The notes under the pieces were generated by a model. It was not told where the DNA came from, did no database searches, and worked only from the letters and a program-made list of their open reading frames with translations. 64,000 bases of DNA from Arthrospira sp. PCC 9108 (GTDB taxonomy: Bacteria > Cyanobacteriota > Cyanobacteriia > Cyanobacteriales > Microcoleaceae). Position 1 is the first letter of the stretch; every line of letters begins with the position of its first letter. Positions 61,174 to 64,000 of the stretch are shown here, in pieces. The DNA is taken from NCBI GenBank assembly GCA_016745315.1, contig CP066886.1, positions 2,542,501-2,606,500 on the forward strand, written 5' to 3'. Both the position numbers and the translations under genes were made by a program.

Positions 61174-62304
61174 ATGAAAAAACTAACAAAAATTTTGAGT
61201 CGTTTGCTGATACAGAAGACTAAAATTGAATATCTGTATAAAAAATCCTCTGCCAAACATCTGATTTGCGAGAACTATAGCCGACCCACACCAGAGACAG
61301 CGGAGATGAATTTTTGGTTAGATGCTCAATATTTACAACAACCAGAATACCGACTGCCAGATATTTATTCAGTAACCCTAGAAAATGTCATTTATTCTCC
61401 TAGAAACAATTTACTGTTAAGCAATTTTCCATGCCAAATTATTGCGGATTCTTTACCAACTCCATATATACCGAAAAATCCCACCGTCTTGGCAGATATT
61501 TATTTAAGAAAAACCGCTAAAATATCTGGTATTTGCACCGTGTTTGTTTCATATTATCAGGATTTCTATCATCAAATTATTGACAATATACCACGACTTT
61601 ATTTGCTTCAAAATGAGGAATATGCAAAACTAGAATCAATCCAAATTATCTGTCCGAGATTAACACCTTTTTATGAATTTGTGTTGCCTAAAATAATTCC
61701 CGAAAATGCACGAATAATCATGGTGGAAGAACACAAAAATTATCGCTTAGAAAAATTAATATTTACGAGTTTTTTAACTAAGTTTAATTCCGGATTCTTG
61801 CCCAAAGAATATCTCAGTTTTTTTGCCCAAAAAGTATATCCAGAGCGACCCAGAAAAAAGCAAAATAGGATCTTTATTTCTCGCCAAAAGGCGGCGAATG
61901 GCAAAAGAAATATTCTGAACGAAGAAGAATTATTTGAAATTTTAAGAAAATTTGGTTTTCAAAAGTATTTTCTTGAAGAAATGACTATCCGAGAGCAAAT
62001 GGATCTTTTTTATGATGCTGAAATTGTAGTGGGCGCACATGGTGCGGGTTTAACCAACATCATTTACTCTGACAAAATCAACGTGATTGAGATATTTGGA
62101 ACTAAATTTATATGGGCTCCTAATTTTTATTTTCTGGCTAAATCTATGAATCACAATTATTACTACTTATGTAGTGATGAAAATCTTGATTACAACGACC
62201 CCAATCTTTGGCAAATAAAATTATCAACTTATCATAGATTCAAAGACAGGGATTTTATGGTGAATGTCTCCAAAGTGAAAGAGTTGTTGAGTTCAATTTT
62301 ATGA
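61174..62304 (+). CDS. Family 61 glycosyltransferase (DUF563)
   Basis: A 376-residue protein from ATG 61174; an in-frame TTG at 61126 would add 16 residues, and GGAGAG overlaps that TTG rather than serving it, so the ATG is preferred but not certain. The DUF563/GT61 signature is in the C-terminal half: QMDLFYDAEIVVGAHGAGLTNIIYSDKINVIEIFG near residue 280. Earlier are YYQDFYHQIIDNIPRLYLL near 130 and NRIFISRQKAANGKRNI near 230. GT61 enzymes transfer xylose, GlcNAc or other sugars; the bacterial substrates are unknown. It lies 17-65 bases after the exporter, on the same strand, so they are likely one operon. Confidence 0.85.
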   Translation: MKKLTKILSRLLIQKTKIEYLYKKSSAKHLICENYSRPTPETAEMNFWLDAQYLQQPEYRLPDIYSVTLENVIYSPRNNLLLSNFPCQIIADSLPTPYIPKNPTVLADIYLRKTAKISGICTVFVSYYQDFYHQIIDNIPRLYLLQNEEYAKLESIQIICPRLTPFYEFVLPKIIPENARIIMVEEHKNYRLEKLIFTSFLTKFNSGFLPKEYLSFFAQKVYPERPRKKQNRIFISRQKAANGKRNILNEEELFEILRKFGFQKYFLEEMTIREQMDLFYDAEIVVGAHGAGLTNIIYSDKINVIEIFGTKFIWAPNFYFLAKSMNHNYYYLCSDENLDYNDPNLWQIKLSTYHRFKDRDFMVNVSKVKELLSSIL

Positions 62305-62413
62305 CAGGCAATGAAGCTGTGGTTATGGTTAAATATGTGATCCAGTAAAAATTGGTGTTGATACTCAACTAATTGGCTTAATTTTTGCAGATAAATTGGA
62401 TGATAAGTAAGTA

Positions 62414-63646
62414 ATGAAACCAGTAATTCTCAGTTCAACTGATGTCGAAGGCGGTGCGGCTAGAGCCGCATATAGAGTACATAGAGGTTTGATTTCTCTG
62501 GGGGTTGAATCTCGAATGTTGGTGCGGGGAAAATTTAGCGGCGATCGCACTGTTATAGCTGAAAAAAGTATGATCACTAAACTAGGTCCTGGTGCTAATA
62601 GTATCCCCCTGAGACGCTACCCAAAACGCGATCGCCTGCTTTTTTCTCCTCAATGGTTTCCTGATGTCATAGCTGCTAGGGTAGCTAAAATTAACCCAGA
62701 TGTGGTAAATTTACACTGGGTTTGTAATGGCTTTATCCAGATTGAAACTTTGGCTAAATTGAACAAACCTTTAGTGTGGACTCTCCAAGATATGTGGCCC
62801 TTTACTGGAGGTTGTCACTACAGCGAGGGATGCGATCGCTACCAAAATGCCTGCGGTCAATGTCCCCAACTCAAAAGTGATCGCGATCGGGATTTATCCC
62901 GACAGGTTTGGAAACGGAAATTTAAAGCCTGGAAAAATCTCAACTTAACTATTGTAACTCCTAGTAGTTGGATGGCGGATTGTGTGCGTTCAAGTTCCCT
63001 ATTTGGACAGCGACGAGTAGAGGTGATTCCTTTCTGTCTGGATACCCAAATTTATCGACCTATAGAAACCAAAATCGCCCGACATTTACTGAATTTACCC
63101 CAGGATAAACAACTGGTTTTATTTGGGGCGATCGCCGCCACTGCTGACACTCGAAAGGGTTTTAATTTGCTACTTCCGGCGCTGCAAAAGCTGAGTCAGT
63201 CAGGGTGGCAAAATCAGCTTGAATTAGTAGTTTTTGGATCTGCGGAACCGGAAAACCCAGTAGATTTAGGTTTTAAAGCTAATTATCTCGGCAGTTTCTC
63301 TGATGATATTGCTTTGGCTTTGGTCTATTCTGCCGCCGATGTGATGATTGTTCCATCCTTGCAAGAATCCTTTGGACAAACGGCTTCAGAAGCCTTAGCC
63401 TGTGGTACTCCGGTGGTGGCTTTTAATGCTACTGGACTCAAGGATATTGTCGATCACCAAGTTAATGGTTATCTGGTCAAACCCTATGAAATTGAGGATT
63501 TAAGCGAGGGGATTAAATGGGTATTAAATGATGGCGATCGCCTGCACAAACTCCAGGAAAACGCCAGAGAAAAAGCCGCAAGAGTCTTTCCCCTAGAAAG
63601 ACAAGCCCAGCAATATTTATCACTTTTTAATCAGATGATAACCTAA
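62414..63646 (+). CDS. Family 4 glycosyltransferase (WcaC-like)
   Basis: A 410-residue GT-B fold enzyme of family GT4. The N-terminus is LSSTDVEGGAARAAYRVHRGL near 6. An acceptor-side motif, WTLQDMWPFTGGCHYSEGCDRY near 121, is shared with colanic-acid-type transferases (WcaC). The donor-binding half has KGFNLLLPAL near 243, YLGSF, and VPSLQESFGQTASEALACGTPVVAF near 313 with the E-x7-E signature. It retains the anomeric configuration in this family and acts on a polysaccharide or lipid-linked acceptor. It starts at ATG 62414, 110 bases after the GT61 gene. It is convergent with the truncated glycosyltransferase. Confidence 0.9.
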   Translation: MKPVILSSTDVEGGAARAAYRVHRGLISLGVESRMLVRGKFSGDRTVIAEKSMITKLGPGANSIPLRRYPKRDRLLFSPQWFPDVIAARVAKINPDVVNLHWVCNGFIQIETLAKLNKPLVWTLQDMWPFTGGCHYSEGCDRYQNACGQCPQLKSDRDRDLSRQVWKRKFKAWKNLNLTIVTPSSWMADCVRSSSLFGQRRVEVIPFCLDTQIYRPIETKIARHLLNLPQDKQLVLFGAIAATADTRKGFNLLLPALQKLSQSGWQNQLELVVFGSAEPENPVDLGFKANYLGSFSDDIALALVYSAADVMIVPSLQESFGQTASEALACGTPVVAFNATGLKDIVDHQVNGYLVKPYEIEDLSEGIKWVLNDGDRLHKLQENAREKAARVFPLERQAQQYLSLFNQMIT

Positions 63647-63677
63647 TTTAATGAGAATTTACAACTAATAATGAGGA

Positions 63678-64000
63678 TTAATTAGGAGAATCAAGTCCTA
63701 AAATTTTCAGATATTCTTGGGTTGCCATTTCCTGGCTAAACTGTCCTAGCCATGAAGTGTTTACAGCCTGGGTGTTACCTTCGAGGGTGGCTAAAATCGC
63801 CTCTGCCATGGCTGTAGGATCGCCAACGGGAACCAGGGAACCATATCGACCCTCTGCTAAAATTTCCGCTGCCCCACTTTTGCAATTAGTGGAAATTACC
63901 GGAGTCCCAACCGCCATAGCTTCAATTAAAACCGTTGGTAAACCTTCCCAGCGAGAAGACAACACAAATACTGCAGCATTTGCCATATAAGGATAGGGAT
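63678..64000 (-). CDS. Family 4 glycosyltransferase, C-terminal part (cut by right edge)
   Basis: The visible 107 residues end a GT4 enzyme whose start lies beyond the window. The frame is open to base 64000; the visible N-terminal end reads PYPYMANAAVFVLSSRWEGLPTVLIEAMAVGTPVIS, so the in-frame ATG at 63986 is internal rather than the real start. This is the donor-binding E-x7-E region (SRWEGLPTVLIEA) and a helix, followed by the C-terminal helices. It is convergent with the preceding glycosyltransferase, which points to a continuing polysaccharide locus to the right. Confidence 0.85.
   Translation of the reverse strand, partial: PYPYMANAAVFVLSSRWEGLPTVLIEAMAVGTPVISTNCKSGAAEILAEGRYGSLVPVGDPTAMAEAILATLEGNTQAVNTSWLGQFSQEMATQEYLKILGLDSPN

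Noticed and set aside
1..64000. tRNA, tmRNA, 16S or 23S rRNA genes
   Set aside because: I looked for TTCGA-type T-loops with acceptor pairing and for large-rRNA signatures and found none besides the 5S gene; a dedicated scan would be decisive.

Overview
The window is most likely chromosome from a filamentous cyanobacterium of the Arthrospira/Limnospira (Oscillatoriales) type. The highly iterated palindrome GCGATCGC and its GCGATCG core occur throughout. The FBP/SBPase, glutamyl-tRNA reductase, RuBisCO-like protein, CbiC and AAA/WD40 proteins all look cyanobacterial. Genus is assigned by recognition, not by a search.

Layout. 1-8.8 kb: the signal-peptide end of a secreted protein, a PLP aminotransferase, a thioredoxin, a decayed TnpB transposon, then glpX, hemA and valS. 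9.0-18.9 kb: an accessory block between valS and a Sua5/YrdC gene. It holds a two-gene unit (AAA ATPase plus a probable PD-(D/E)XK protein) and two tandem paralogues with an AAA-like NTPase, a membrane segment and 14 WD40 repeats; the first is frameshifted. Each paralogue follows the same ~200-bp promoter/leader block. 19-30.7 kb: larC, uvrA, a methionine-salvage pair (RuBisCO-like enolase and mtnB, separated by a repeat array), a MerR-controlled thioredoxin/permease unit with a nonsense mutation in the thioredoxin gene, cbiC behind a cobalamin-riboswitch-like leader, and dapB. 30.8-44.1 kb: a frameshifted CHASE2-GGDEF-EAL protein, a peroxiredoxin-prolyl hydroxylase fusion, a NERD protein, two Opp/Dpp ATPases, a metallochaperone, a methyltransferase, an esterase, a GmrSD-type restriction enzyme, a frameshifted fructosamine kinase, an AEC transporter and a SanA/YdcF protein. 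44.2-45.5 kb: a lone 5S rRNA with its own promoter and terminator, then nadC. 45.5-64 kb: a cell-surface region with a sugar methyltransferase, a WecG/TagA glycosyltransferase, a GT2 enzyme, a 3252-residue secreted repeat protein, an ABC exporter and three further glycosyltransferases, the last cut by the window edge.

The strongest candidates for something undescribed are the 9-19 kb block (ATPase/nuclease pair plus twin STAND-like WD40 receptors sharing one leader), the structured elements at 469-526 and 27431-27530, and the MerR operator. Three genes are each broken by a single missing base in a C/G run (13588-13591, 31316-31322, 41697-41702). That pattern points to sequencing error or homopolymer slippage rather than ordinary gene decay.
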